Origin: Providencia vermicola
GTDB lineage: Bacteria > Pseudomonadota > Gammaproteobacteria > Enterobacterales > Enterobacteriaceae
Assembly (NCBI RefSeq): GCF_010748935.1
Contig: NZ_CP048796.1
Location: forward strand, 2,979,001 to 3,043,000
Reading direction: 5' to 3'
Length of the DNA stretch: 64,000 nucleotides
Part shown: positions 35,969-44,209 of the stretch, piece by piece
Layout of the letters: each line of letters opens with the position of its first letter
Position numbering within the stretch: position 1 is the first letter of the stretch
Position numbers and translations under genes: made by a program
The notes under the pieces: generated by a model
Database searches by the model: none
What the model saw: only the letters and a program-made list of their open reading frames with translations
Told to the model about the DNA's origin: nothing

Positions 35969-38364
35969 GCCTACTCGACACAGTCAAAAACTTGCAACAA
36001 GGTCAAAATCGCTATCGTCTTGAAGTGCAAGGCTGTAATGAATTATTGGATGTTGAACATTTTACAGGGCGTGAAGCCGCCAGCGATACCTATCGCTATC
36101 AAATTACATTTACGTGTTCAGCCCAAGATCTTTCCGCACAACAATTCTTACGCCGCAATGCCAACCTGACTTTTTCAGCGCCAATGAGTAACTTAATGGG
36201 ACTCGCCACTCAACCTAGTGTTGCCAAACGCGTCCATGGCGTGGTCACCGATTTTCGTCGCCTTTCAGGCTCTGCTGATGAAGCGCGCTATCAACTGGTG
36301 ATTGAGCCTTTTTTCGCCTTATTACGTCACCAAATTCGTAGCCACCGTTTCTTTATCAATCAATCTATCCCTGATGTGGTTGAACAGATTCTGCGTGAAC
36401 ATAACTTTAAAGGTTGGGAATTCGAGTTTAATTTAGAAAAAACGTATCCTAAACGCGAACAAATTAACCAAATCAATGAAAGTGACCGTCAGTTTATCGA
36501 ACGTTTATTGAGTGAAATGGGGATTTTTTATCGTTTTGGTTTACAAGATGAAACCCAAACCGAGGTACTTCATTTTACCGATAGTCAACGCGGCTATGTG
36601 TATGACAAAACGCTGCCATTAAATAGCCCATCTGGGCTGAGCGATAACCATGTTGACAGTGTTTGGGGATTATCTTTACGTCATCAAGTGGTTGAAAGCA
36701 CTGTTTTTGCCAAAGATTATAATCATCGGCTTGCGGAAGATACCTTAATTTCCGCTGTCGCTGACATGACGCACGGTGATGGAGAGAAAACCAACTACGG
36801 CGATGTTTACCACTATAAAGGTCGTCACTTAACCCGTGGGGATAAAATTCACCCTGAAACTGAAACCGCTAACTTCTGGGCAAGACTCGACCACGAACGT
36901 TTTTTAGCAAGGCAAACATTGCTTCGTGGAGAAAGTAGTGCAGCAGACCTAACACCATTATTAGTATTAAATATTCAAGACAACTCACTTACCTCAACAC
37001 TGCCTACCGTCTTCAAATCGCCAATTCTAATTACGCGATTACGCTTTACAGCTAGCCGAGATAAGGCCTTAACCGTACGTTTTGATGCCGTACCTTACAC
37101 AGAGTCGCTGTGTTGGCGCCCTGCCCTTAAACCGCGTCCAGTCATTGCGGGAACGTTAATGGCACGCGTGACCAGCGCAAAAGACCACGATATTTATGCC
37201 CACCAAAATGAACACGGGCTTTACTGGGTCAAATTCGATGCGGACAGAGATGATAAAACCAAGGGCTATGAAAGTATGCCCGTGCGTTTGGCGAAACCTT
37301 ATGCGGGGGATACGTATGGGATGCATTTCCCACTAATTCAAGGGACTGAAGTCGCTATCGCATTTCATGAGGGTGACCCAGACCGCCCTTACATTGCTCA
37401 TGCACTCCATGACTCCCGCCAGCCCGACCACGTAACGGATAAAAATAACACCCGTAATGTGATCCGCACGCCTGCAAATAACAAACTGCGCATGGAGGAT
37501 AAACGCGGGCAAGAGCATATTAAGCTCAGCACGGAATATGGCGGAAAAACCCAGTTAAACTTGGGGCATTTGGTCAACGCCGAACGCGAACAACGCGGCG
37601 ACGGTTTTGAGCTACGTACAGATAGCTGGGGCGCGATCCGTGCGGGTAACGGGTTGTTTATTACCACCGATAAGCAGGATAAGGCCGGTGGGGATGTGTT
37701 GGCGATGGCACCTGCCACATCGTTAATAAAAGGCGCTAACAATCAACTCGCCAATTGGGGAGAAATCACCAAACAACATAATAACGCGCAACCTGAACAA
37801 GACAGTTTAAAAACATTCCAAGAGAATGCACAAAATTTAGCTTCACCAGCCATTTTAATACATGGAAAAGAGGGGATTGGGTTAGTCACAGAACAATCTA
37901 TTTTGCTGCAAAGTGCGCAAGCTCATTATTCCCAAAGCATGGGGGAAATGCACATTGCCAGTGGCGAACATATCAGCCTGAATGCAAGTCAAAAAATATC
38001 CATGTTGTCGCAAAAAGAAGGCGTGAGATTAATATCAGGCAAAGGGCCTTTTGAAATCGAATCACACGCTGATAAGCTTGATGCGATAGCACTGAAAGAT
38101 ATCACTGTTCAATCTACCCAAGGGCATATTCAAGTCACAGCTAAAAATGGGATCACCCTAGGTTGTGGTGGCGGCTATATTCGTATCGCTCCTGACGGTC
38201 AAATTGAAATTCATAGCCCAAGTCGTATCAGTTTTAAAGGTCAACATCTGTGGGATGGACCTCAAGGTCAAGATTTCCCATTGCCGGATTTACCACGGTC
38301 TGTGTGTGAAGAGTGTTTAAAAAAAGCACAAGAATCTGCATTAGGAATAATATATCGTGAATAA
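35965..38364 (+). CDS. vgrG: T6SS spike protein VgrG (TssI)
   Basis: The 799-residue protein has the gp27-like region (~1-370, with HFTGREAASDTYRYQITF near the start), the gp5 OB-fold (~390-480, DPDRPYIAHALHDS) and a DUF2345 C-terminal extension (~610-780) with beta-helix-like GITLGCGGGYIRIAPDGQIE. It ends with a CEECLKKAQESA tail, which often precedes adaptor-dependent effectors. It is the only VgrG in the window. It overlaps the chimeric clpV fragment upstream by 4 bases and the DUF4123 gene downstream by 8. Confidence 0.96.
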   Translation: MSLLDTVKNLQQGQNRYRLEVQGCNELLDVEHFTGREAASDTYRYQITFTCSAQDLSAQQFLRRNANLTFSAPMSNLMGLATQPSVAKRVHGVVTDFRRLSGSADEARYQLVIEPFFALLRHQIRSHRFFINQSIPDVVEQILREHNFKGWEFEFNLEKTYPKREQINQINESDRQFIERLLSEMGIFYRFGLQDETQTEVLHFTDSQRGYVYDKTLPLNSPSGLSDNHVDSVWGLSLRHQVVESTVFAKDYNHRLAEDTLISAVADMTHGDGEKTNYGDVYHYKGRHLTRGDKIHPETETANFWARLDHERFLARQTLLRGESSAADLTPLLVLNIQDNSLTSTLPTVFKSPILITRLRFTASRDKALTVRFDAVPYTESLCWRPALKPRPVIAGTLMARVTSAKDHDIYAHQNEHGLYWVKFDADRDDKTKGYESMPVRLAKPYAGDTYGMHFPLIQGTEVAIAFHEGDPDRPYIAHALHDSRQPDHVTDKNNTRNVIRTPANNKLRMEDKRGQEHIKLSTEYGGKTQLNLGHLVNAEREQRGDGFELRTDSWGAIRAGNGLFITTDKQDKAGGDVLAMAPATSLIKGANNQLANWGEITKQHNNAQPEQDSLKTFQENAQNLASPAILIHGKEGIGLVTEQSILLQSAQAHYSQSMGEMHIASGEHISLNASQKISMLSQKEGVRLISGKGPFEIESHADKLDAIALKDITVQSTQGHIQVTAKNGITLGCGGGYIRIAPDGQIEIHSPSRISFKGQHLWDGPQGQDFPLPDLPRSVCEECLKKAQESALGIIYRE

Positions 38365-39145
38365 TATGACTGCCAATTCTAAAGAAAATTTAATTACCTA
38401 CTGGATAAAACAGTTAAAAGAACATAGCCTCAGTTATCAATTAAATTATATTGATATCATCATAGATTTAGCTGGCTATGAAACCTCGATAATTCCAGCA
38501 TTAAAAAATATTGACCATCAATTACAATGGTTTTCATTATTTACGGGTTTTCCAGAAGAAAATTACATTGACCAATCCCCTATTCTTATTCGTATTGAAT
38601 GGGATAAACCCAAACAACAATTATTACTTCATGAGATTTTTAAATTATTTATTTGTACCCCTCGAGTTTTAGCGCTTTTATCTTATATTAATTTCAATAA
38701 ATTATCACGATACTTACAAAAACTATCTGAAGCTAGCTATGGTAACCAAGTATGCCTTTTTCGATTTTATGACTCCCGTATATTTCCTGAATTGATGAAA
38801 GATATATTAAATGAAGAACAACGAGATTATTTTAGTAAAGTCGCCAGGCTTTGGGGCTGGATGGATAGAAATCATGAAGTCAACTGGTTGGTTTGTGATC
38901 ACAAAATTGAATTTATTGATGATATTCAACCTAATATCATTCTAAATGACACACAGCTAAATCGATTAGGCTGTATTAGTGATGCATCATTATTTATAGA
39001 TGACAATTTATCTATTACTGAAAATAAAAACGCTGAAGATATTTTTTCTGACATTTATGCATTAGCTATTGAAGCAAACAACAGTGAATACCTCGGAGAT
39101 TTCGAAAGTTATATTAATAAGTATCATCCACAAATATTGAATTAA
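38357..39145 (+). CDS. DUF4123 T6SS effector adaptor (Tap/TEC-like)
   Basis: The 262-residue protein has the DUF4123 signature CLFRFYDSRIFPELMKDIL near 130 and ARLWGWMDR near 165. DUF4123 proteins load a cognate effector onto VgrG. It lies between vgrG and the immunity/phospholipase genes, so the Tle1 at 40292 is its likely cargo (inference). The GTG at 38357 or the ATG at 38366 could start it; AGGAAT before the GTG favours the former. Its C-terminus has a decayed relative at 32520. Confidence 0.85.
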   Translation: MNNMTANSKENLITYWIKQLKEHSLSYQLNYIDIIIDLAGYETSIIPALKNIDHQLQWFSLFTGFPEENYIDQSPILIRIEWDKPKQQLLLHEIFKLFICTPRVLALLSYINFNKLSRYLQKLSEASYGNQVCLFRFYDSRIFPELMKDILNEEQRDYFSKVARLWGWMDRNHEVNWLVCDHKIEFIDDIQPNIILNDTQLNRLGCISDASLFIDDNLSITENKNAEDIFSDIYALAIEANNSEYLGDFESYINKYHPQILN

Positions 39146-39181
39146 ATGGCATCAGCTTTCCATTAAAAAAGGTATTTATGA

Positions 39182-39718
39182 ATGCTAAGTATATCTAAAT
39201 TGATACTCGTATGCTCTATTATTGTATTAACAGCCTGCTCTCCAGACACAAAACCTAACGACATTAAGACCCCGCCCAAGCCCGAAAAAGTCAACTATGT
39301 GGGAGCTAATCTCCTAGGGTATGTTCATGTAAAGGGGATCGCGGTGAATAAATTTTCTGTCAATGGCTACTACGGTCGTGTTGGGGGTTTTACTTGTTGC
39401 ATTATGCTGCCTGAAAAATGGCAGCCGGGTATGCAAGTTCGAGTGGAATGGGAAATTGACCCCTCTCCATACTCTAAAGATATACCTCGCTTTAACGACC
39501 CAAACTTTGATAATTGGATGAAAAAACACGAGGCCAATTATCGTCAATACAGTGCCGTCGTTGAGGTCCCTGAATACGGTGACTCTTGCGGGCTACAAGT
39601 ACATTTTTTTGCCTGCAACCAAGTCAAAGTTACCGCAACCTGCATGGGAATAGAACACCCCGACCATCCATTCAAAGCTCTCATGAATCAACAGGAGAAT
39701 CAATCATGCCCGCAGTAA
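39182..39718 (+). CDS. DUF3304 lipoprotein, Tli1-like immunity, copy 4
   Basis: The 178-residue product has the lipobox LTAC (Cys19) and motifs GYVHVKGIAVNKFSVNG, CCIMLPEKW and HFFACNQVKVTATC. It is close to copy 5 over most of its length (a tandem duplication of ~580 bases), differing mainly at its extreme N-terminus and around the GYVHVKG segment. An ATG at 39178 leads to a quick stop, so 39182 is the start. Its toxin partner is reduced to 17 codons. Confidence 0.85.
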   Translation: MLSISKLILVCSIIVLTACSPDTKPNDIKTPPKPEKVNYVGANLLGYVHVKGIAVNKFSVNGYYGRVGGFTCCIMLPEKWQPGMQVRVEWEIDPSPYSKDIPRFNDPNFDNWMKKHEANYRQYSAVVEVPEYGDSCGLQVHFFACNQVKVTATCMGIEHPDHPFKALMNQQENQSCPQ

Positions 39719-39759
39719 CTCCGAGGAAGAACGCGAGCCCAATTCATAAGGGGGCTTAA
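39706..39759 (+). pseudogene. 17-codon remnant of a Tle1 start
   Basis: ATG 39706 with GGAG upstream reads MPAVTPRKNASPIHKGA and stops. The position, the 13-base overlap with the preceding immunity gene and the MPAxT start are the same as for the intact phospholipase at 40292. It marks where a toxin was almost wholly deleted between immunity copies 4 and 5. Confidence 0.6.
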
Positions 39760-39761
39760 TA

Positions 39762-40304
39762 ATGACGCATAAACTGAAAAAAATGATGTGCTTGTTGACG
39801 ATTGTCCTATTAACCGCCTGTTCCCCAGACACAAAACCTAACGACAATAAGACGCCACCCAAGCCCGAAAAAGTCAACTATGTAGGGGCTAATCTCCTAG
39901 GGTACAACCATCAATATAAAAGTATTGCCGTCAATAAATTTTCTGTCAATGGCTACTACGGTCGTGTTGGGGGGTTTACTTGTTGCATTATGCTGCCTGA
40001 AAAATGGCAACCGGGTATGCAAGTTCGAGTGGAATGGGAAATAGACCCCGCCCCATACTCTAAAGATATCCCCCGCTTTAACGACCCGAATTATGGTAAT
40101 TGGATGAAAGAACACAAAGCCAATTATCGCCGGTATAGTACTATCGTTGATGTCCCTGAATACAGTGACTCTTGTGGGCTACAAGTGCATTTTTTTGCCT
40201 GCAATCAAGTCAAAGTTACCGCAACCTGCATGGGAATAGAACACCCCGACCACCCATTCAAAGCTCTCATAAATCAACAGGAGAATCAATCATGCCCGCA
40301 ATAA
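39762..40304 (+). CDS. DUF3304 lipoprotein, Tli1-like immunity, copy 5
   Basis: The 180-residue protein has the lipobox LTAC (Cys20), then GYNHQYKSIAVNKFSVNG, CCIMLPEKW and HFFACNQVKVTATC. It directly precedes the only full-length phospholipase and overlaps it by 13 bases, so it is the presumed cognate immunity protein. GGGGGC lies upstream of the ATG. Copy 4 differs at few positions and may also protect. Confidence 0.87.
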   Translation: MTHKLKKMMCLLTIVLLTACSPDTKPNDNKTPPKPEKVNYVGANLLGYNHQYKSIAVNKFSVNGYYGRVGGFTCCIMLPEKWQPGMQVRVEWEIDPAPYSKDIPRFNDPNYGNWMKEHKANYRRYSTIVDVPEYSDSCGLQVHFFACNQVKVTATCMGIEHPDHPFKALINQQENQSCPQ

Positions 40305-42754
40305 CTGGTTGGAATAAGACTGAGTGTGGAGCCCCATGTTGGGTCCCCCCCGAATTTCCTGAGCAGGGAAGGCTTGTACTGACACCTAAACAAATTGAAA
40401 CTAATTACAAAAAAATTGTTGCGGAAGAACGCCTATATCAGCGACAAGCCTCTCAGTTACAGCAGGACAGATGTTGTAAAAGCCTTCATATCAGTCTATT
40501 TTTTGATGGGACCAATAATAATGAGCCTTATGATACCAATATTGCCACACCTGCTCATCCCACTAATATTGCAAAATTATTTCATGCTACAACACCACAA
40601 AACACAGAAGCAAATGAGCAGGGTTTTTATTCCTTTTATATGCCTGGAGTCGGCACACCTTTCCCCGAAATAGGAACCTATGACTATTATGCTGATGGCC
40701 TTAAATATGCAACGGGAGGGGAATCCAGGATTAATTGGGCGCTCATACAAATTTGTAATGCCCTACAACATACATTAACGCAAAGCTTTATTCCTAATGG
40801 CGTCATGAAAACCGCAGTAAAAAACATGGATTCAGACAAAGCCATGATAGCACATACCAGTGCAGTCATGGATGCAATCACCATTAGACCAGGCATGCCA
40901 AGTCAGCAAACAGTGAAAAATTATAAAGATGCTCAACAAGGAAAATTTTCTGCTCGTTTAGACCGCTTGCAACAAATAGAATCGCTATTAGCTCCACTTA
41001 AAGATAAGGTTTATTATTTTAATCCTCGATTATTAAACATTAAATTATTTATTTATGGATTTTCTCGTGGGGCTGCCGAAGCCCGCACTTTTGCAACTTG
41101 GTTAGATGAGATTTTATCTAACTCTACCTTGTCCTCAAAAGGTACATTATTAGAGCTTCCTGTTTCGATAGAATTTATGGGTATTTGTGACACTGTACCC
41201 GCAGTTGGTATAGCCAATATAGGCCCAGGGTTTAGTGGCCACAACGGCTGGGCGGGGGGAACCCAAGAAATTCCGCGTTCTGGATTAGTCAAGCGCTGCT
41301 GCCATTTTGTTGCTGCACATGAACAGCGCCAGTGTTTTTCACTTGATTCCATTCGCTATCCTGACGGTACATATCCCACAAATGCGATAGAAGTCGTCTA
41401 CCCAGGGATGCATTCTGATATTGGCGGGGGTTACCCACAAGGTGACCAAGGCAAAGCACGGGATTCCGACGGCGAATTACTTTCGCAAATTATTTTACAT
41501 GATATGTATGCTGCTGCTTTTGAAGCAGGAGCACCATTGGCGATTTTACCAGAAAGTCTAATACAGCACTCTAATATTAGGGAAAAACAATCATTCAGAG
41601 AGATGAGTGAAGACAGCATTGATGAGTTTCAAATATCATCAAGCCTTACTATGAGATTTAACGCATGGCGTACAACCATCACAGACTCAGTCAACCCTGT
41701 TTCGCAAGGCTTATATTCTCCTTCACAATGCAACCTCTTTTCACTAGAAAACGTTATTGAAGAGCAAATGGTATGGATGACAGCTTGGCGTATTGCGCGC
41801 TTCGCCTGTTCTCGACAAAATCCACACAACATTACACATCAAGCCTTTTTCCAACATGCGGCTCAACACAGTGATGTCACTATACCCCCCTGGGATCCGC
41901 TTTTTGCTAAGAAAATAGATATTGCACTCTCAAATGAAGAAAAAGCGTGTAATGATAATTTAGATATTATCAAAAAAAACCGAAAATTAGAGGAAGATAA
42001 ATTCGCTAATAATCCTGATTGGGTTCCACCCAAAATCAATGAAAAAGGAGAGCCATTAATCGGTACACCGTTATATGACGCAACAAACGCGCGAGGACAA
42101 TTATGGGACGCAGCTTTAGATTTTAGGCGTCGATATGATGATAGTCTTAACGACTTTGACGATTTTAATGCACTGCAAGGTAAATGGGCAATTTCTATTG
42201 CCGATAGTCTTGTGCAAGAAATATTCTATAACGTAATGTTCTTAAATCCAGAAGTTGAATATCATTTTCTAAAAGAAAAGGCTCAAAAAATTTACCAAGG
42301 GGAAATTCTACCAACATTGAATAAGACAAATACTAATAAAGAGATACAACTTATAGTAGATCTTTATGATAACCAAATCCATGACTCTAGAGCGTGGTTT
42401 ATGCATTCAGAGCTCGGAATTCGTGAATTAGCAGGTGATTACTTTTTGATGAGAATGATTTATTTTGGTCAGAAATGGAATAAATACTGTTTGGTTGCAT
42501 TAATTGATGATGAAAACTTTAAACGAAAAATTGTCTCGCGCCAAGGATTTATTATTCTAGACAATAATGAAAAAGTTGCTTATATAGATAATATAACAGG
42601 GGAAAAAAGCATCATTCCAAACAGTCAAATATCGTTTCCTACCGATGAGTTTGATGTTTTACTTTCTTATATACAAGAACAAAAATCACTTGAGATTTAT
42701 GTAAATAATCAAAATAAATTACTTTCATCTCCAAATACAACATTACTCACATAA
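40292..42754 (+). CDS. tle1: Full-length Tle1-type phospholipase effector (DUF2235)
   Basis: From ATG 40292 (AGGAG upstream) the product is 820 residues. The N-terminal APCWVPPEFPEQGRL motif is followed by the alpha/beta-hydrolase domain with FFDGTNNN near 70, Ser258 in GFSRGAAEAR, Asp300 in GICDTVPAVG and His374 in PGMHSDIGGG. The C-terminal half (~430-820) is helical and polar. Tle1 enzymes are delivered by the T6SS and hydrolyse membrane phospholipids of rival cells. The neighbouring DUF4123 adaptor, VgrG, PAAR and DUF3304 genes complete the delivery/immunity set. The frame opens further upstream inside the immunity gene but without a start site. Confidence 0.92.
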   Translation: MPAITGWNKTECGAPCWVPPEFPEQGRLVLTPKQIETNYKKIVAEERLYQRQASQLQQDRCCKSLHISLFFDGTNNNEPYDTNIATPAHPTNIAKLFHATTPQNTEANEQGFYSFYMPGVGTPFPEIGTYDYYADGLKYATGGESRINWALIQICNALQHTLTQSFIPNGVMKTAVKNMDSDKAMIAHTSAVMDAITIRPGMPSQQTVKNYKDAQQGKFSARLDRLQQIESLLAPLKDKVYYFNPRLLNIKLFIYGFSRGAAEARTFATWLDEILSNSTLSSKGTLLELPVSIEFMGICDTVPAVGIANIGPGFSGHNGWAGGTQEIPRSGLVKRCCHFVAAHEQRQCFSLDSIRYPDGTYPTNAIEVVYPGMHSDIGGGYPQGDQGKARDSDGELLSQIILHDMYAAAFEAGAPLAILPESLIQHSNIREKQSFREMSEDSIDEFQISSSLTMRFNAWRTTITDSVNPVSQGLYSPSQCNLFSLENVIEEQMVWMTAWRIARFACSRQNPHNITHQAFFQHAAQHSDVTIPPWDPLFAKKIDIALSNEEKACNDNLDIIKKNRKLEEDKFANNPDWVPPKINEKGEPLIGTPLYDATNARGQLWDAALDFRRRYDDSLNDFDDFNALQGKWAISIADSLVQEIFYNVMFLNPEVEYHFLKEKAQKIYQGEILPTLNKTNTNKEIQLIVDLYDNQIHDSRAWFMHSELGIRELAGDYFLMRMIYFGQKWNKYCLVALIDDENFKRKIVSRQGFIILDNNEKVAYIDNITGEKSIIPNSQISFPTDEFDVLLSYIQEQKSLEIYVNNQNKLLSSPNTTLLT

Positions 42755-42824
42755 TGTTATTTAGGGATTAAATAATCATTTACCTGAATTCAATTTAAAA
42801 CAAATTCTATAACGTAAATCAATT

Positions 42825-43082
42825 ATGAAAAACATTATTCGTGTTGGCGATACATTAAAGCCTTATGGCGGAAGCGTGCTATCGGGTCAATACCTTGCCT
42901 TTGGTAAACCCGTTGCCTGTGTTGGCGATAGCGCGGTATGCAACCGTCATGGGCACACCACTATCGTCGAAGGGACATCAGGCACATCCATGAATGGCAA
43001 TCCCGTCGCATTAGACGGACATCGCTGCGCATGCGGTTGCACGCTGGTCAGCTCCCTTGCAATGATGAACATTAAGCCATGA
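42825..43082 (+). CDS. PAAR-domain spike-tip protein, copy 2
   Basis: The 85-residue PAAR protein (MKNIIRVGDTLKPYGGSV; PVACVGDSAVCNRHG; GHRCACGCTLVSS) is almost the same as copy 1. It follows the intact phospholipase and overlaps the next gene by 4 bases. It should form the sharpened, zinc-binding tip of the VgrG spike used by this locus. Confidence 0.93.
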   Translation: MKNIIRVGDTLKPYGGSVLSGQYLAFGKPVACVGDSAVCNRHGHTTIVEGTSGTSMNGNPVALDGHRCACGCTLVSSLAMMNIKP

Positions 43083-44209
43083 GAATGCCCCCTTACTACC
43101 CTAAAACACCCAATGTCCCTCCGATCAATTGGAAACGGTGGGGACAAGGTATCCTTATTATCATTTCTTTATTCTTACTCATCACTAATATTTTTTGGCC
43201 TGAAGGTACACCAAATAAAACCACTCTTTTTTGGTTTATTGGTTTTATTTTACCTGCTCTTGTTTATCTACTGATATTTTCTATTTATTACTTTATTTAC
43301 CAAATACGCATCTATCATAAAAATATTCACCTTGAGTCAATTGAAAAAGATGAAAGTATGTGGTGGGACTATCAATCAAAATACTTACCTATTATAGATA
43401 CTATCATTATTGGTTGTTTGGGGAGCAAGCAAACAGATTGGCAGATGCTAATCCGTAATAGAATCGTCCCTCCGCCACCAGAAATTAGTGGTGAAAAACA
43501 AATTCTACGATGTCCCATTTTAATCGGTCATCAAAAAAATAAAGATGAGATGCTTGCCAAACTATTATTTAATGAATTTAAGTTTAAACACATGAACTCA
43601 AATTTAAATATTAAACGTATTTACTGGCTCGGAACAGAATCAACGCTAGCGATTTTCTTGAATTTATTTAATGAGCTATATAGTAATACGCCTATCGATA
43701 GGAATATCATCCATTCAATTGATGATCTCGATGATATTATTGATAATCATTATGAGCATTATGGTGATAACGAACAGCTCATCATTGCTGGAACAAATCT
43801 GTTTGATAAATCAGAGCATGTAATTCAATCCGAAAGCGGGTTTCTATGGTTAATTGGGAATACGGGAAATTACGCTATTCATCGCTGTGAAACCATTGAT
43901 GCTCATCATGAAGATATTAATCAGTTAACAACACACTTAAAGCGATATGCAAACTTAGAAACGGCTCCTAACCTCACCATTTCCATGGATAGTGACAGTG
44001 CCATTGCATTCACTTCTACCGATTGGAACTGTATCGATAATGTTCTTTTTCCATACTACGGCGGAGTCACTCGCTCTTCTCCGTTTCTAGCTATTTCTCA
44101 ATCAACAACCCATTGCATACAGAATAATGTCGATTCTTGTGGATGGACGTCGAACATCATTGACAATAAACACCTTGCTGGAGTTATTTCCCGTCATGAG
44201 CAAAAATAA
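43079..44209 (+). CDS. T6SS-associated membrane protein between PAAR and TssM
   Basis: The 376-residue protein has two N-terminal membrane spans (~25-42, FLLITNIF; ~55-82, FWFIGFILPALVYLLIF) and a large cytoplasmic or periplasmic domain. Its layout of paired spans followed by a segment reading RIYWLGTESTLAIFLNLF recalls the start of TssM (ISVIYLLGSHSAVEKLAP), so it could be a TssM-related accessory protein; this is weak. No catalytic motif is seen. A truncated copy of its first 33 codons lies at 35138. Its stop overlaps the tssM start by 14 bases. Confidence 0.75.
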   Translation: MRMPPYYPKTPNVPPINWKRWGQGILIIISLFLLITNIFWPEGTPNKTTLFWFIGFILPALVYLLIFSIYYFIYQIRIYHKNIHLESIEKDESMWWDYQSKYLPIIDTIIIGCLGSKQTDWQMLIRNRIVPPPPEISGEKQILRCPILIGHQKNKDEMLAKLLFNEFKFKHMNSNLNIKRIYWLGTESTLAIFLNLFNELYSNTPIDRNIIHSIDDLDDIIDNHYEHYGDNEQLIIAGTNLFDKSEHVIQSESGFLWLIGNTGNYAIHRCETIDAHHEDINQLTTHLKRYANLETAPNLTISMDSDSAIAFTSTDWNCIDNVLFPYYGGVTRSSPFLAISQSTTHCIQNNVDSCGWTSNIIDNKHLAGVISRHEQK

